A DNA stretch of 62,041 nt, from positions 1 to 62,041 of the forward strand of contig JAPOYX010000169.1 in NCBI GenBank assembly GCA_026706345.1, in the 5' to 3' direction. The notes beneath the pieces are model-generated. The model was not told where the DNA came from. It made no database searches and saw nothing but the letters and a program-made list of their open reading frames with translations. Made by a program: the position numbers and the translations under genes. Source of the DNA: Gemmatimonadota bacterium. Lineage in GTDB: Bacteria; JAAXHH01. Of this stretch, positions 42,997 through 51,769 are shown piece by piece; position 1 is the first letter of the stretch, and each line of letters begins with the position of its first letter.

Positions 42997-44591
42997 CACG
43001 CTTCCTCCTTTCGGTCCGTGCGGGCCGGGTGCTCAAGACGGGCCAAGCTGTCCGAGCCGTCCGAGCCGTCCGGACGGTCCGGACGGTCCGGAAACACCAG
43101 CGATCCGGCGAACATGAGGACCAGGGCCAGCGCGGTGATGGCCAGCCCGATCTCGTCGCTTTGGTACATGCCCAGTCCCAGCGCCTGATTCACGGGTCCG
43201 AGGCCCGCCACGGCGCCGATGCCCGCGATGAGCGCCAGGTAGGCTCCCACGGTGCTCGCCCGCTTCCAGTACAACCCCGCCAGCAGCAGCGTGAAGGCGC
43301 CGGTGAAGTAGATGGCGCCGCTCACGGCCATGTAGTCCCACAGGTCCTGCCCCAGGTCGTACCAGAGTCCCCATACGAGCAGGAACAAACCGATCACCAG
43401 GATGAAGATGCGCGACAGCGCCAGACGCCACCGGGTGGTCAGGCGCTCGTTCGTGGCCGGCGCCACGACGTCGTGGGTCAGCACCGACGCCCAGCAGAGC
43501 AGGTAGCTGTCGTGGGTCGACATGAAGGCGGCGAGGAGCCCCGCGCCGACGAGGCCGATGATGCCGGTGGGCAGGATCTGGGACAGGAAGAGGGGCATGG
43601 CCTGCAGCGTCATCGTGGGGTCGGCGGTGGGCGACCCGGTTTCATCGAAGAAGAACCCGCGGAACTCGGGGTTGTTGAAAAAAAACGTGAGCGCGCAGAT
43701 GCCGAGGAACTGGGGGATCATGAACCGGATCAGGAAGCCGATGGAGGACCACCGGTACAGCCGGCGCACCACTTCCACGCTTTCGGCGGCGCAGGCGCGC
43801 ATGACCGAGGTCTGCCATACGGCGCAGGATACCAGCCCCGCCGTGAAGATCATCCACATGATGTAGGAGGGTCCGAAGCCGCTGCCTTCGAGCAGGGGAT
43901 TGAAGCCGGGCTCGCCGTGGACGGCCGCCACGGTTTCGACGATGGTCGGCCAGCCGAGGGCGTACACCGCCATGCCGCAGGTGAGGATCATGCCGAAGGA
44001 GAGGATCACGAACTGGATGTAGTCGGTGATCACCACCGAGACCATGCCGCCCATGATGGTGTAGGCGATGACCAGCGCCAGCATGACGGTCATAACCACG
44101 GCGACGGCGTTGGGATCGGTCAGGCCCGTCAGGCCGGTCACGAACAGGGCGCCCGCCTTGAGGAACAGGCCCATGTTCAGGATGCCCGCGAAGGCGAGGA
44201 GCAGGCCGCCGAATACGCGCACACCCCGGCTGAACCGTTTCTCGTAGAATTCCGGGATCGTCATTACACCCAGCCGGCGCAGGGGCACCACGATGAAGCC
44301 GGTCATGCCCACGATAAAGGTAACGACGCCGGCGATGACCGCGATGTGGAAGGCGGCGAAACCCCCGGTGAATCCCTTCTGGGCCGAGTACATGACCGTC
44401 ACCAGCCCCAGCTCGCTCCCGATCATGGTCGCCACGGCCAGGCGGGACTTGAGCGACCGGCTCGCCACGATGTAGTCCCCCATGTCCCGGATGTACCGGT
44501 TCATGTAAAGGCCCACGCCCACCGTGGCCGCCATGTAAACCGCGACGATCAGCCAGTCCAGGGTACCGAAATTCGTAGGGAGAGACGGCAT
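42996..44591 (-). CDS. Sodium:solute symporter (SSS/SLC5 family)
   Basis: 531 residues and about 13 membrane spans. The N-terminal (ASRSLKSRLAVATMIGSELG) and central (AGLLAAFMSTHDSYLLCWASVL) segments are SSS-family landmarks; the latter is the sodium-site TM8 with Ser/Thr residues. The C-terminal tail is charged and low in complexity (PDRPDRPDGSDGSDS), encoded by a GC-rich tandem repeat. Substrate (sugar, amino acid, monocarboxylate, proline-like) is not predictable. It is coupled to the 48-residue membrane protein downstream. No strong ribosome site is seen at this ATG. Confidence 0.92.
   Translation of the reverse strand: MPSLPTNFGTLDWLIVAVYMAATVGVGLYMNRYIRDMGDYIVASRSLKSRLAVATMIGSELGLVTVMYSAQKGFTGGFAAFHIAVIAGVVTFIVGMTGFIVVPLRRLGVMTIPEFYEKRFSRGVRVFGGLLLAFAGILNMGLFLKAGALFVTGLTGLTDPNAVAVVMTVMLALVIAYTIMGGMVSVVITDYIQFVILSFGMILTCGMAVYALGWPTIVETVAAVHGEPGFNPLLEGSGFGPSYIMWMIFTAGLVSCAVWQTSVMRACAAESVEVVRRLYRWSSIGFLIRFMIPQFLGICALTFFFNNPEFRGFFFDETGSPTADPTMTLQAMPLFLSQILPTGIIGLVGAGLLAAFMSTHDSYLLCWASVLTHDVVAPATNERLTTRWRLALSRIFILVIGLFLLVWGLWYDLGQDLWDYMAVSGAIYFTGAFTLLLAGLYWKRASTVGAYLALIAGIGAVAGLGPVNQALGLGMYQSDEIGLAITALALVLMFAGSLVFPDRPDRPDGSDGSDSLARLEHPARTDRKEEA
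43048..43095. repeat. GC-rich tandem repeat in the symporter 3' end
   Basis: GTCCGAGCC and GTCCGGACG units alternate (CCGTCCGAG, then CCGTCCGGACGGTCCGG), forming a near-palindromic low-complexity tract that encodes the repetitive Pro-Asp-Arg/Gly-Ser-Asp C-terminus. It could form a hairpin in the message. Confidence 0.45.
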
Positions 44592-44679
44592 GGATTGGTG
44601 GAGCCGAGATGAGTTCTGGATTACCAGGAGGAACCGTCTTCGCAGGCGCGCATTTCGTAGGCCCGCATTTCACGGGCCT

Positions 44680-44731
44680 GCATCGGGATCAGGCGCGCAT
44701 CGCGTTTTCAGACGCGTATCGGGATCAGGCG
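44680..44731. repeat. Short direct repeat between purB and the symporter gene
   Basis: A TCGGGATCAGGCG core occurs around 44682 and again around 44719. The stretch 44636-44735 also has several GGC(C/G)CGCAT-like words. No function is assigned. Confidence 0.35.
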
Positions 44732-46161
44732 TCTTCTCCGTCGGCGCCCGGAGCATCCTGTTTGCCTGCCGCGCGTTCCGGTACGATGTCCTCGCCCTCC
44801 CGGGCGATGTGCCGGGCCAGTTCCGGCGCAAGACCGACGTAATCCGCGGGGGTCAGGGCGAGCAGGCGCAGCTTGTCGTCGTCCGGCAGGTCCAGGTCGC
44901 GGATCAGGTCCTCCATGATCTCCTGGGTAATGGCCTGTCCCCGGGTCAGCGCCTTCATCCGCTCGTAGGGGTTCTCATGGCCGGCCTTGCGCATGACCAT
45001 CTGCACCGCTTCCGCCAGCACCTCCCAGGCCCCGTCGAGGTCGGCGCTCACCGCGTCCCGGTCCACTTCCGCGCGTTCCATGCCCTGGATGGCCGAATGG
45101 ATCGCCAACAGTGAGTGGCCGATGGCCACGCCGACGTTCCGCAGGGCGGAGGAGTCGCTCAGGTCGCGTTGCTGACGCGATACCTGCAGCTTTCCGGCCA
45201 GGTGTTCCAGCAGCGCGTTGCTGACGCCCACGTTGGCCTCGGAATTCTCGAAATCGATAGGGTTCACCTTGTGGGGCATGACCGAGGAACCCGCCTCGGT
45301 GTCCACCACCTTCTGACGGAAGTAGCCCAGGGAAATGTACGACCACATGTCCCGGTCGAAATCGAGCAGCACGGTATTGAAGCGCATCAGCCGGTGGAAG
45401 AGCTCCGCCAGGTAGTCGTGGGGTTCGATCTGTATGGTGATCGGATTGAAGGTCAACCCCAGGCGGTCCTCGACGAAGTGACGGGCAACGGCCTCCCAGG
45501 GCACATCGGGATACACGACGAGGTGGGCGTTGTAGTTCCCCACCGCCCCGTTGAACTTGCCGAGGTATTCGCTACGAGCGACCTGGTCGAGCTGGCGACG
45601 CCAGCGGGCGACGAACACGGCCAGTTCCTTGCCGACGGTGGTGGGCGTGGCGGATTGCCCGTGGGTGTGGCTGAGCATCGGAATGTCCGCCGTCTCGCCG
45701 GCGAGGGTGGCCGCCGCGGCGATCAGGTCCTGGCTTCCGGGCAGCCACTCCTGCTGGATCCCGTCCCTGAGCATGAGGGCGTAGGCGAGATTGTTGATAT
45801 CTTCGGAAGTACAGCAGAAATGGACCGATTCGGTGACGTCCTCCAAGGAGGTCCCGGCAATGGCTTCCCGTACGTAGTACTCCACCGCCTTGACGTCATG
45901 GCGGGTTTCCTGTTCGATTTCCTTGATCCGCCCAGCCTGCGCGTCGGTGAAATCAAGGACCAGCGACCGCAGGAAACCGGTCTCTTCCTCGGAAAAGACA
46001 CGCACGTGGCCGATCTCGGGCCGCTCCGCCATGGTGATCAGCCATTCGATCTCCACGTGCAGCCGGTACTTGATCAGCGCCCATTCGGAGAAATAGGAGG
46101 AGAGGCCCTTCAGCCGGTCGCCGTAGCGGCCGTCCAGGGGAGATAGTGATCGCAGAGACAT
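44725..46161 (-). CDS. purB: Adenylosuccinate lyase
   Basis: 478 residues, close to the long E. coli-type PurB. It catalyses two beta-eliminations in purine synthesis (SAICAR to AICAR, adenylosuccinate to AMP). The opening SLRSLSPLDGRYGDRL, the catalytic-His region MLSHTHGQSATPTTVGKE and the fumarase/lyase signature GSSVMPHKVNPIDFENSE are all intact; the flexible signature loop supplies the catalytic serine. Cytosolic homotetramer. It is not in an operon with other pur genes here. Confidence 0.96.
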   Translation of the reverse strand: MSLRSLSPLDGRYGDRLKGLSSYFSEWALIKYRLHVEIEWLITMAERPEIGHVRVFSEEETGFLRSLVLDFTDAQAGRIKEIEQETRHDVKAVEYYVREAIAGTSLEDVTESVHFCCTSEDINNLAYALMLRDGIQQEWLPGSQDLIAAAATLAGETADIPMLSHTHGQSATPTTVGKELAVFVARWRRQLDQVARSEYLGKFNGAVGNYNAHLVVYPDVPWEAVARHFVEDRLGLTFNPITIQIEPHDYLAELFHRLMRFNTVLLDFDRDMWSYISLGYFRQKVVDTEAGSSVMPHKVNPIDFENSEANVGVSNALLEHLAGKLQVSRQQRDLSDSSALRNVGVAIGHSLLAIHSAIQGMERAEVDRDAVSADLDGAWEVLAEAVQMVMRKAGHENPYERMKALTRGQAITQEIMEDLIRDLDLPDDDKLRLLALTPADYVGLAPELARHIAREGEDIVPERAAGKQDAPGADGEDA

Positions 46162-46517
46162 GAGTCGCCCCGAATCCGGAACCTGCCTGTTTTCGCTTTG
46201 CCGCGGTTTCAGTATACCTTCCGACCAAGGGAGTCGGCAAGGTTCTTTATTTCAGCGTCCGGCAAAACGCCGGTTTCGTGGGAGCTGATCTGCTTGATTC
46301 AGTACGCACCGCCCTCTATATTCAGCCCACCTTTGTGACTCCGTTTGTGACTCCGCGCGTGTAACCTTTCTGACTCCGCGCGTATTCTCTGGGCTCCGCG
46401 CAGGTACCTCCATTCATCCGGCCGCGCGCGTCGCGTTTCGCGTTTGAGGTTCGCGCGGATGTTCAAAGGGTACGATTTCAGTCGGACACGGCTTATGTTC
46501 CCTGGAGCAACTGATCC
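46162..46517. other. 356-bp intergenic region with degenerate short repeats
   Basis: The divergent gap between purB and the sarcosine-oxidase-like gene. Within 46334-46403 the words TGACTCCG and CTCCGCGC recur several times with 8-22 bp spacing. Otherwise no RNA or coding signal is seen. Confidence 0.5.
46334..46403. repeat. Cluster of TGACTCCG/CTCCGCGC words
   Basis: TGACTCCG appears at about 46336, 46348 and 46370, twice extended to TGACTCCGCGCGT, and GGCTCCGCGCAGG follows near 46391. This is a degenerate tandem cluster in a promoter region; it may be a regulator site or slippage product. Confidence 0.4.
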
Positions 46518-47660
46518 GTGAACCGTCCATCCTCCTCATACGACGTCATCGTAGTCGGCGTGGGCGGCATGGGCAGCGCCGCGGCCTGGCACCTTGCCCG
46601 GCGCGGCTGCCGCGTGCTGGGCCTCGAGCAGTTCAACATCCCCCACGATCGGGGGTCTTCCCACGGACAGACGCGGATCATCCGCCTGGCCTATTCCGAG
46701 CACCCGTCCTACGTGCCGCTGCTCCGGCGCGCCTACGCGTTGTGGCGTGAAATCGAGGAAAGGGCGGGCGAGCGGCTGCTGCACATCACGGGAGCGCTGG
46801 ACGCCGGCCCCGCGGACGACTGGGTCTTCCGGGGTTCGAAGGCATCCTGCGAGGAGCACGGCCTGCCCCACGAGATCCTCACGGGAGAGGAGGTGAACCG
46901 CCGTTTCCCCGGCTACCGTTTGCCGGAGGACATCATGGCGGTTTTTCAAACGGACGGCGGCTATCTCCTGCCGGAGCGCTGCATCGTCGCCCACGTGGAG
47001 GCGGCACAGGAAGCGGGCGCCGAGATACGGGCGTGCGAACCGGTATTGGACTGGAAGTCGAACGGCCGAAGCGTCACGGTAGAGACTTCGAAATCGACCT
47101 ACACGGCGGACCGTTTGGTGATCACGACGGGCGGCTGGATCGGCAAGGTGGTGACACTGCTGGATCGGGTGGTGCAACCGGAACGCCAAGTCCTCGGCTG
47201 GTTTCAGCCCCGGCGACTCGATCTCTTCCTGCCAGACCGGTTCCCGGTATTCAACCTGCAGGTTGCCGAGGGCCGGTACTACGGGCTTCCGGTGCATGGC
47301 GTGCCGGGATTCAAGATCGGGCGGTACCATCACCTGGAAGAAACGGCGGACATGGACGGGATCGACCGATCCACCCATCCCCGGGACGAGGCCGTGCTCC
47401 GGAAATTCGCCGAACGCTACTTTCCCGATGGCTCGGGGCCCACCATGAGTCTCCAGGTCTGCGTCTTCACCAATACCGCCGACGGCCATTTCATCCTGGA
47501 CGCGCACCCGGAGTATCCGAACGTCTACGTCGCGTCCCCCTGCTCCGGCCACGGTTTCAAGTTCTGCAGCGTTATCGGAGAGGTCATGGCCGACCTGGCC
47601 ACCACGGGCAAAACCTCGCACGACATCGCCCTGCACAGACTGGCGCGGCTCAATTCCTAA
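46518..47660 (+). CDS. Monomeric sarcosine oxidase / N-methyl-amino-acid oxidase-like flavoenzyme
   Basis: 380 residues from a GTG at 46518 with GGAG ten bases upstream. The FAD fold is VIVVGVGGMGSAAAWHLARRG at the N-terminus (here VVGVGGMGSAAAWHLA), followed by the SSHGQTRIIRLAYSE segment typical of the MSOX/MTOX family. Cys315 in QVCVFTNTADGHF is at the same place as the cysteine covalently linked to FAD in monomeric sarcosine oxidase, and SGHGFKF near the C-terminus is also diagnostic. It oxidatively demethylates secondary amines such as sarcosine or N-methyltryptophan, giving formaldehyde and H2O2. Substrate is uncertain. Confidence 0.92.
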   Translation: MNRPSSSYDVIVVGVGGMGSAAAWHLARRGCRVLGLEQFNIPHDRGSSHGQTRIIRLAYSEHPSYVPLLRRAYALWREIEERAGERLLHITGALDAGPADDWVFRGSKASCEEHGLPHEILTGEEVNRRFPGYRLPEDIMAVFQTDGGYLLPERCIVAHVEAAQEAGAEIRACEPVLDWKSNGRSVTVETSKSTYTADRLVITTGGWIGKVVTLLDRVVQPERQVLGWFQPRRLDLFLPDRFPVFNLQVAEGRYYGLPVHGVPGFKIGRYHHLEETADMDGIDRSTHPRDEAVLRKFAERYFPDGSGPTMSLQVCVFTNTADGHFILDAHPEYPNVYVASPCSGHGFKFCSVIGEVMADLATTGKTSHDIALHRLARLNS

Positions 47661-47739
47661 ATCCACATGGCGAAGGAATCCGGGGAAGCCAGCCGAAGCG
47701 CCTACCCCCTCAGGTCAGCCTGCTCGCGCAGGTCAGCGC

Positions 47740-48162
47740 CTATCCACGCGGTTCGTAGTTCAGCCTGAGATAGGTGACCGTGGCGTGGGCGACTCGAACG
47801 CCGGCGTCGTTGGTGATCACGACCTCGCCGTAAATGACCTTGCGGCCGTTCTTGATGACGCGGGCCTCGGCGTTCAGGGCTTCTTCGCTGGCGGCATGGA
47901 GGTACGTGACCGTCAGGTTGGTGGTCACCGTGTCCCGCGTAATACCGTTCAGCGTGGCATGGGCCATGTACGCCATGGTATCGACCAGGGAGGCCGTCAC
48001 CCCGCCGTGCACAAGGTTGTAGGACTGGGCGAACCGGGGCTGATAAGGCAGCCGGCCATGACATACGCCTTCATCCACCTCGACGATCCGCAATCCGAGA
48101 TCATGGACGAAGGGCACGCCGTCTACGAATTCCTGGAGCTCTTCGACGGTTACCTGGGGCAT
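47740..48162 (-). CDS. PaaI-type hotdog-fold acyl-CoA thioesterase
   Basis: 140 residues from the ATG at 48162; the frame extends far upstream but that part is antisense to the radical SAM gene. The hotdog-fold signature is NLVHGGVTASLVDTMAYMA, followed by VTTNLTVTYLHAA and GEVVITND. PaaI-like thioesterases cleave phenylacetyl- or similar acyl-CoAs and often serve as housekeeping CoA-recycling enzymes. No clear ribosome site. It is convergent with the oxidase gene. Confidence 0.88.
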   Translation of the reverse strand: MPQVTVEELQEFVDGVPFVHDLGLRIVEVDEGVCHGRLPYQPRFAQSYNLVHGGVTASLVDTMAYMAHATLNGITRDTVTTNLTVTYLHAASEEALNAEARVIKNGRKVIYGEVVITNDAGVRVAHATVTYLRLNYEPRG

Positions 48163-48383
48163 GGGAATTGCGTGGTCTGTTCGCCTTCCTGCGGGATCGG
48201 GACGGTCGGTTAACGCTAAGGCGGATGATAACCAGAAAACCGCCGCCTGTCCATTACTATATGGCCCGGCCGCGGACCCGGGCGAAGCGGGCCGCCTGAC
48301 GGACGATGCGGACTGCCTGGCCATCACATTCCGGCCGGATCGGCGCGGGCGATCCGGGCAGCTCAGGCGGTCCAACTGTGCCA

Positions 48384-49226
48384 TCACGATCCGGTCGGAA
48401 CGCCCTCCCGGTTGAATCCTTCCTTGCTGTACGCGACGCGACCGGCGCCGAGGGAATCCTTGAGCGCATCCACCAGCGCGTGATGGGCGCCGAGCCGGTA
48501 CCATTCCCCGTAACCGAACCGCTGGTACATCTCCCGCACCTGGAGGCGCTCGGTACGCATGCCGCCCGACCCGTCCCCGTCGAAATAGGTATCCACGACC
48601 ACGGAGTGGCAGCGGTCCCGGATCGTTTCCACGAACGTCTCCGGGTCGTTGGGCAGCATGGGGCTGATCGTGATCCGGACCGCAAGGCCGGCATCCATGG
48701 CGGTGTCGAGCGTCTTGAGCCGAGCGGCCACGGACGGCGCATGGGGCGTTAGATCGCGCCTTACGGTCTCGTCGTGGGTTTCGAGCGTCAGGTTCAGCTC
48801 TACCCGGTCGATGCGCTTCAGCACGTCGAAGTCCCGGCGGACCATGGGGCTGCGGGTCTGCACGACGAGCCGGTCCGGTTGCAGACCGGCAAACACCTCC
48901 AGGCACCGCCGCGTGATCCGGTACTTCGACTCCGCGCCCTGGTAGGGATCCGTGGCGGAACTCAGGAACACCCGCACCTCTTTGTCCCTTCTCTTCAGCC
49001 TGGCCATCTCGGCCTCGAGCCGTTCGGGCGCGTTGATCTTGACGTCCACGTAGTCGCCCCACGCCCCGCCGTGGTAGAGGTGGACGGGCAGGGCCTGCAC
49101 GTAGCAGTAGGGACACCGGTACACACAGCCGACATAGGGCTGCAGGGTGTGGGTAAAGCCATCCAGGAACCCGCCCGTGCGGGTCAGGATCGACTTGCAG
49201 GTTATTTCACGTACGTTTGTGGCCAT
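48384..49226 (-). CDS. Radical SAM protein of the SplB/Rv2578c type
   Basis: 280 residues. The iron-sulfur cluster cysteines are Cys34, Cys38 and Cys41 in GCVYRCPYCYV, CxxxCxxC as in radical SAM enzymes. Downstream SSATDPYQGAESKY, then LVVQTRSPMVRRD and LTLETHDE match the family distantly related to spore photoproduct lyase. This family is widespread in non-sporulating bacteria and its substrate is not known to me. It lies between the thioesterase and PriA genes on the same strand, 66 bases after priA. Confidence 0.9.
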   Translation of the reverse strand: MATNVREITCKSILTRTGGFLDGFTHTLQPYVGCVYRCPYCYVQALPVHLYHGGAWGDYVDVKINAPERLEAEMARLKRRDKEVRVFLSSATDPYQGAESKYRITRRCLEVFAGLQPDRLVVQTRSPMVRRDFDVLKRIDRVELNLTLETHDETVRRDLTPHAPSVAARLKTLDTAMDAGLAVRITISPMLPNDPETFVETIRDRCHSVVVDTYFDGDGSGGMRTERLQVREMYQRFGYGEWYRLGAHHALVDALKDSLGAGRVAYSKEGFNREGVPTGS

Positions 49227-49292
49227 TCGCTTCGACCTTCGGCGGCCGGGCCTTTCCCATTCTGCCGGATCTTCCCGCCGGTCCTGTTACGG

Positions 49293-51752
49293 TCACATCA
49301 ACCCCACCGGGTCCACGTCGATTTTCAGATGAATACGCCGGTTGTCCGCGGCGCGCTCCCAGTGCAGCCGGGTCCGCCGCACGGTGTCGCGCAGGCGGAC
49401 GGAATGGCTGCTCCGCGCGATGATCTGCCAGCGATACTGGTTTCGCACGCGGGCAATCACCGGGGGCGCGGGACCGAGTATGTTCAATTCCGCCGCGTAC
49501 TTCCGCATGATCCCGGCGAATCGGCGCGCTTCCCGCATCACGTATTCGTCCTGCTCGCCCTGGAACAGGATTCCGACCATGCGCCCGAAGGGCGGATAGC
49601 CAAGCGCCTTCCTGTCGGTGATTTCCCGGGCGTAAAAAGACTCGTAGTCGTGCGCCTGCGCGCTGGTCACGCTGTGATGGCCCCGGGAATAGGTCTGGAC
49701 GATCACCTCCCCGCCCAGCTTCCCCCGTCCGGTCCGTCCGGCGACCTGCGTCAGCAACTGAAAGGTCCGCTCGCTGGCCCTGAAATCCGGGAGGTTGAGC
49801 GACGTGTCGGCCGAGATGACGCCCACGAGCGTCACGTTCGGAAAGTCGAATCCCTTGGCCACCATCTGCGTGCCGAGCAGGATATCCGCCTCGTGATTGA
49901 GCACCTGGTGGAAGATGTCCTGGTGGGAGCCTTTCCGCGTCGTGGTATCCATGTCCATGCGGACGATCCGGGCGTCCGGAAACCGCTCCTTCAGTTCCTC
50001 CTCGACGCGCTGGGTGCCCACGCCCCGGTAGCCGATCGAATCGGAACGGCACTTCGGGCAGGCCTCCGGGGCCTGTTCCCGGTGATCGCAGTAGTGGCAC
50101 CGCATGAACAGGCTGTCGGCGTGGTAGGTCATCGTCACGCTGCAATGGGGACAGGACACGGACAGTCCGCAGTCATAGCACTGGACGAAGGGCGAGAATC
50201 CGCGCCGGTTCAGGAAGAGGATGATCTGCTCCTTCCGGGCGAGCCGGTCCCTGATCCGGTCGGCCAGGGGAGCGGAGAAAATCGAAAGGCGGCCCAGCCT
50301 GCGCTCTTCCCGCATGTCCACGATCCGAACGCCCGGCAGGGGCCGCCGGTCCACCCGCCTGGTCAGGCGGCTGCACGCGAATTTTCCGTTCTGCGTATTG
50401 GCGTAGGTCTCCAGGGAAGGCGTCGCGCTGCCCATGACCGTCACGGCGTTCGCCATCCGGGCCCGGACGACCGCCACGTCCCGCGCATGGTAGAGCGGGG
50501 GGTCGTCGAACTGCTTGTAGGACGGCTCATGCTCTTCGTCGATGACGATCAGGCCGAGGTCGGACAGCGGCGCGAACACGGCGGACCGGGCGCCCACCAC
50601 GATGCGGTAGTCCCCGGCGCGGGTCCGCCGCCAGGAGTCGTACCGCTCTCCCGAAGACAGGCCGCTGTGCAGGACGGTGACGAGATCGCCGAAGTGGGCG
50701 CGGAACTGCCGCACGGCCTGCGGGGTCAGGGCGAGTTCCGGCACGAGCACGATAGCCGATCGGCCCGATTCGAGGGTCTTTTCTATGGATTTCACGTATA
50801 CGTGCGTCTTCCCGCTGCCGGTGACGCCGTAGAGGAGCAGGGACTTGAACGCGCCTTCGCCGATGGCGCCGTGGATCGCGCGCAATGCGGCGGCCTGCTC
50901 GTCCGTGGGATCGACCGCGCCGGGATCGGGCAGTTCGGCATCCCGGTAGGGGTCGCGTATCGTCTCGACCTCGCTGAGCGACACCAGGCCCTTTTTCTCG
51001 AGTCTTCTGACCACGGCCCGTTCGATCCGGCCCAGATGGCGCAATTGTTCCGTGGTCAGCCTGCCGTCATGCCGCGCCAGGAGATTGACGCAACTGGCCT
51101 GCCGGGGCGAGCGGGGGATCAGCCTGGAAATGATCTTCTCCGCATCCTCCCTGGACGGGATCAATTCGACCCAGGTCTCGTACCGGATGCCCGGACCTCC
51201 GCCGGAATCTCCGATTGATATCGATACCAGACCCTTCGCCTCGAGGCCTCGCAGGGCCGCAAAGGGCTGGCGCATGCGGGTCCGGCGCCTGAGACCGGAC
51301 AGGGTGATGGCCCCCTGTTCGGGAACCTCGGCGAGCAGTTCGGCCTGGCGGGGCGCGGTGCGCCGGAGCCGGTCCATGCACTCGGGGGGACACGGACCGT
51401 CCCGGCTTACGATCTGATCGCCTTCCGACAGCAGACCTGCGGGGAGGGCCGCCTTGATCGCTTCGCCCCACGGGCAGAGATAATACCGGCCAATCCACCG
51501 CGTGAGTTCGAGCAACGTGGCGTCCAGGACCGGCTCGCGGTCGAGGACGTCCGATAGCGGTTTGTAGCGTTCCACGGGACAGGTTTCGGAAAGTCCCGTG
51601 ATGACGCCGGTCATCCTGCGGTTCGTGAAGGCGACGGACACCCTGCGGCCGGGCAGCGCCGTGTCGAGGAGTTTATCCGGAATGCTGTAGGAGAAAACCT
51701 GGTCTACCGGAAGGGGGAGGGCTATTTCGGCAAACCGGACGGAGGCCGCCAT
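49293..51752 (-). CDS. priA: Primosomal protein N' (PriA helicase)
   Basis: 819 residues. The N-terminal DNA-binding domains (about 1-270) include the 3'-terminus pocket; the superfamily 2 helicase has Walker A YGVTGSGKT (308-316) and DEEH box (405-408). The zinc domain near 525-575 keeps its cysteine pairs (CYDCG, CPHC, CHYC, CPKC). PriA restarts stalled replication forks by loading DnaB through other primosome proteins. Length is slightly above the E. coli 732 residues, mostly from an inserted region near 120-260. Confidence 0.96.
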   Translation of the reverse strand: MAASVRFAEIALPLPVDQVFSYSIPDKLLDTALPGRRVSVAFTNRRMTGVITGLSETCPVERYKPLSDVLDREPVLDATLLELTRWIGRYYLCPWGEAIKAALPAGLLSEGDQIVSRDGPCPPECMDRLRRTAPRQAELLAEVPEQGAITLSGLRRRTRMRQPFAALRGLEAKGLVSISIGDSGGGPGIRYETWVELIPSREDAEKIISRLIPRSPRQASCVNLLARHDGRLTTEQLRHLGRIERAVVRRLEKKGLVSLSEVETIRDPYRDAELPDPGAVDPTDEQAAALRAIHGAIGEGAFKSLLLYGVTGSGKTHVYVKSIEKTLESGRSAIVLVPELALTPQAVRQFRAHFGDLVTVLHSGLSSGERYDSWRRTRAGDYRIVVGARSAVFAPLSDLGLIVIDEEHEPSYKQFDDPPLYHARDVAVVRARMANAVTVMGSATPSLETYANTQNGKFACSRLTRRVDRRPLPGVRIVDMREERRLGRLSIFSAPLADRIRDRLARKEQIILFLNRRGFSPFVQCYDCGLSVSCPHCSVTMTYHADSLFMRCHYCDHREQAPEACPKCRSDSIGYRGVGTQRVEEELKERFPDARIVRMDMDTTTRKGSHQDIFHQVLNHEADILLGTQMVAKGFDFPNVTLVGVISADTSLNLPDFRASERTFQLLTQVAGRTGRGKLGGEVIVQTYSRGHHSVTSAQAHDYESFYAREITDRKALGYPPFGRMVGILFQGEQDEYVMREARRFAGIMRKYAAELNILGPAPPVIARVRNQYRWQIIARSSHSVRLRDTVRRTRLHWERAADNRRIHLKIDVDPVGLM

Positions 51753-51769
51753 AGGCTGTCACCGCCGTT

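Noticed and set aside
42996-43095. GC-rich inverted repeat as a terminator
   Set aside because: It lies inside the symporter coding sequence and encodes its low-complexity tail; no T-run follows.
43029-44612. 527-residue plus-strand frame antisense to the SSS symporter
   Set aside because: Extremely rich in His, Gly, Asp and Glu, as expected for the complement of a membrane protein gene; no motif.
46536-47666. 376-residue frame antisense to the sarcosine-oxidase-like gene
   Set aside because: No motif; the plus-strand gene keeps the FAD fold and Cys315.
47740-49116. 458-residue minus frame as one fused thioesterase protein
   Set aside because: Only the last 140 residues are thioesterase; the upstream part is a shadow of the radical SAM gene in another frame.
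48774-51218. 814-residue open frame antisense to priA and the radical SAM gene
   Set aside because: No recognisable motif and composition of a shadow frame; both genes on the other strand have intact catalytic motifs.
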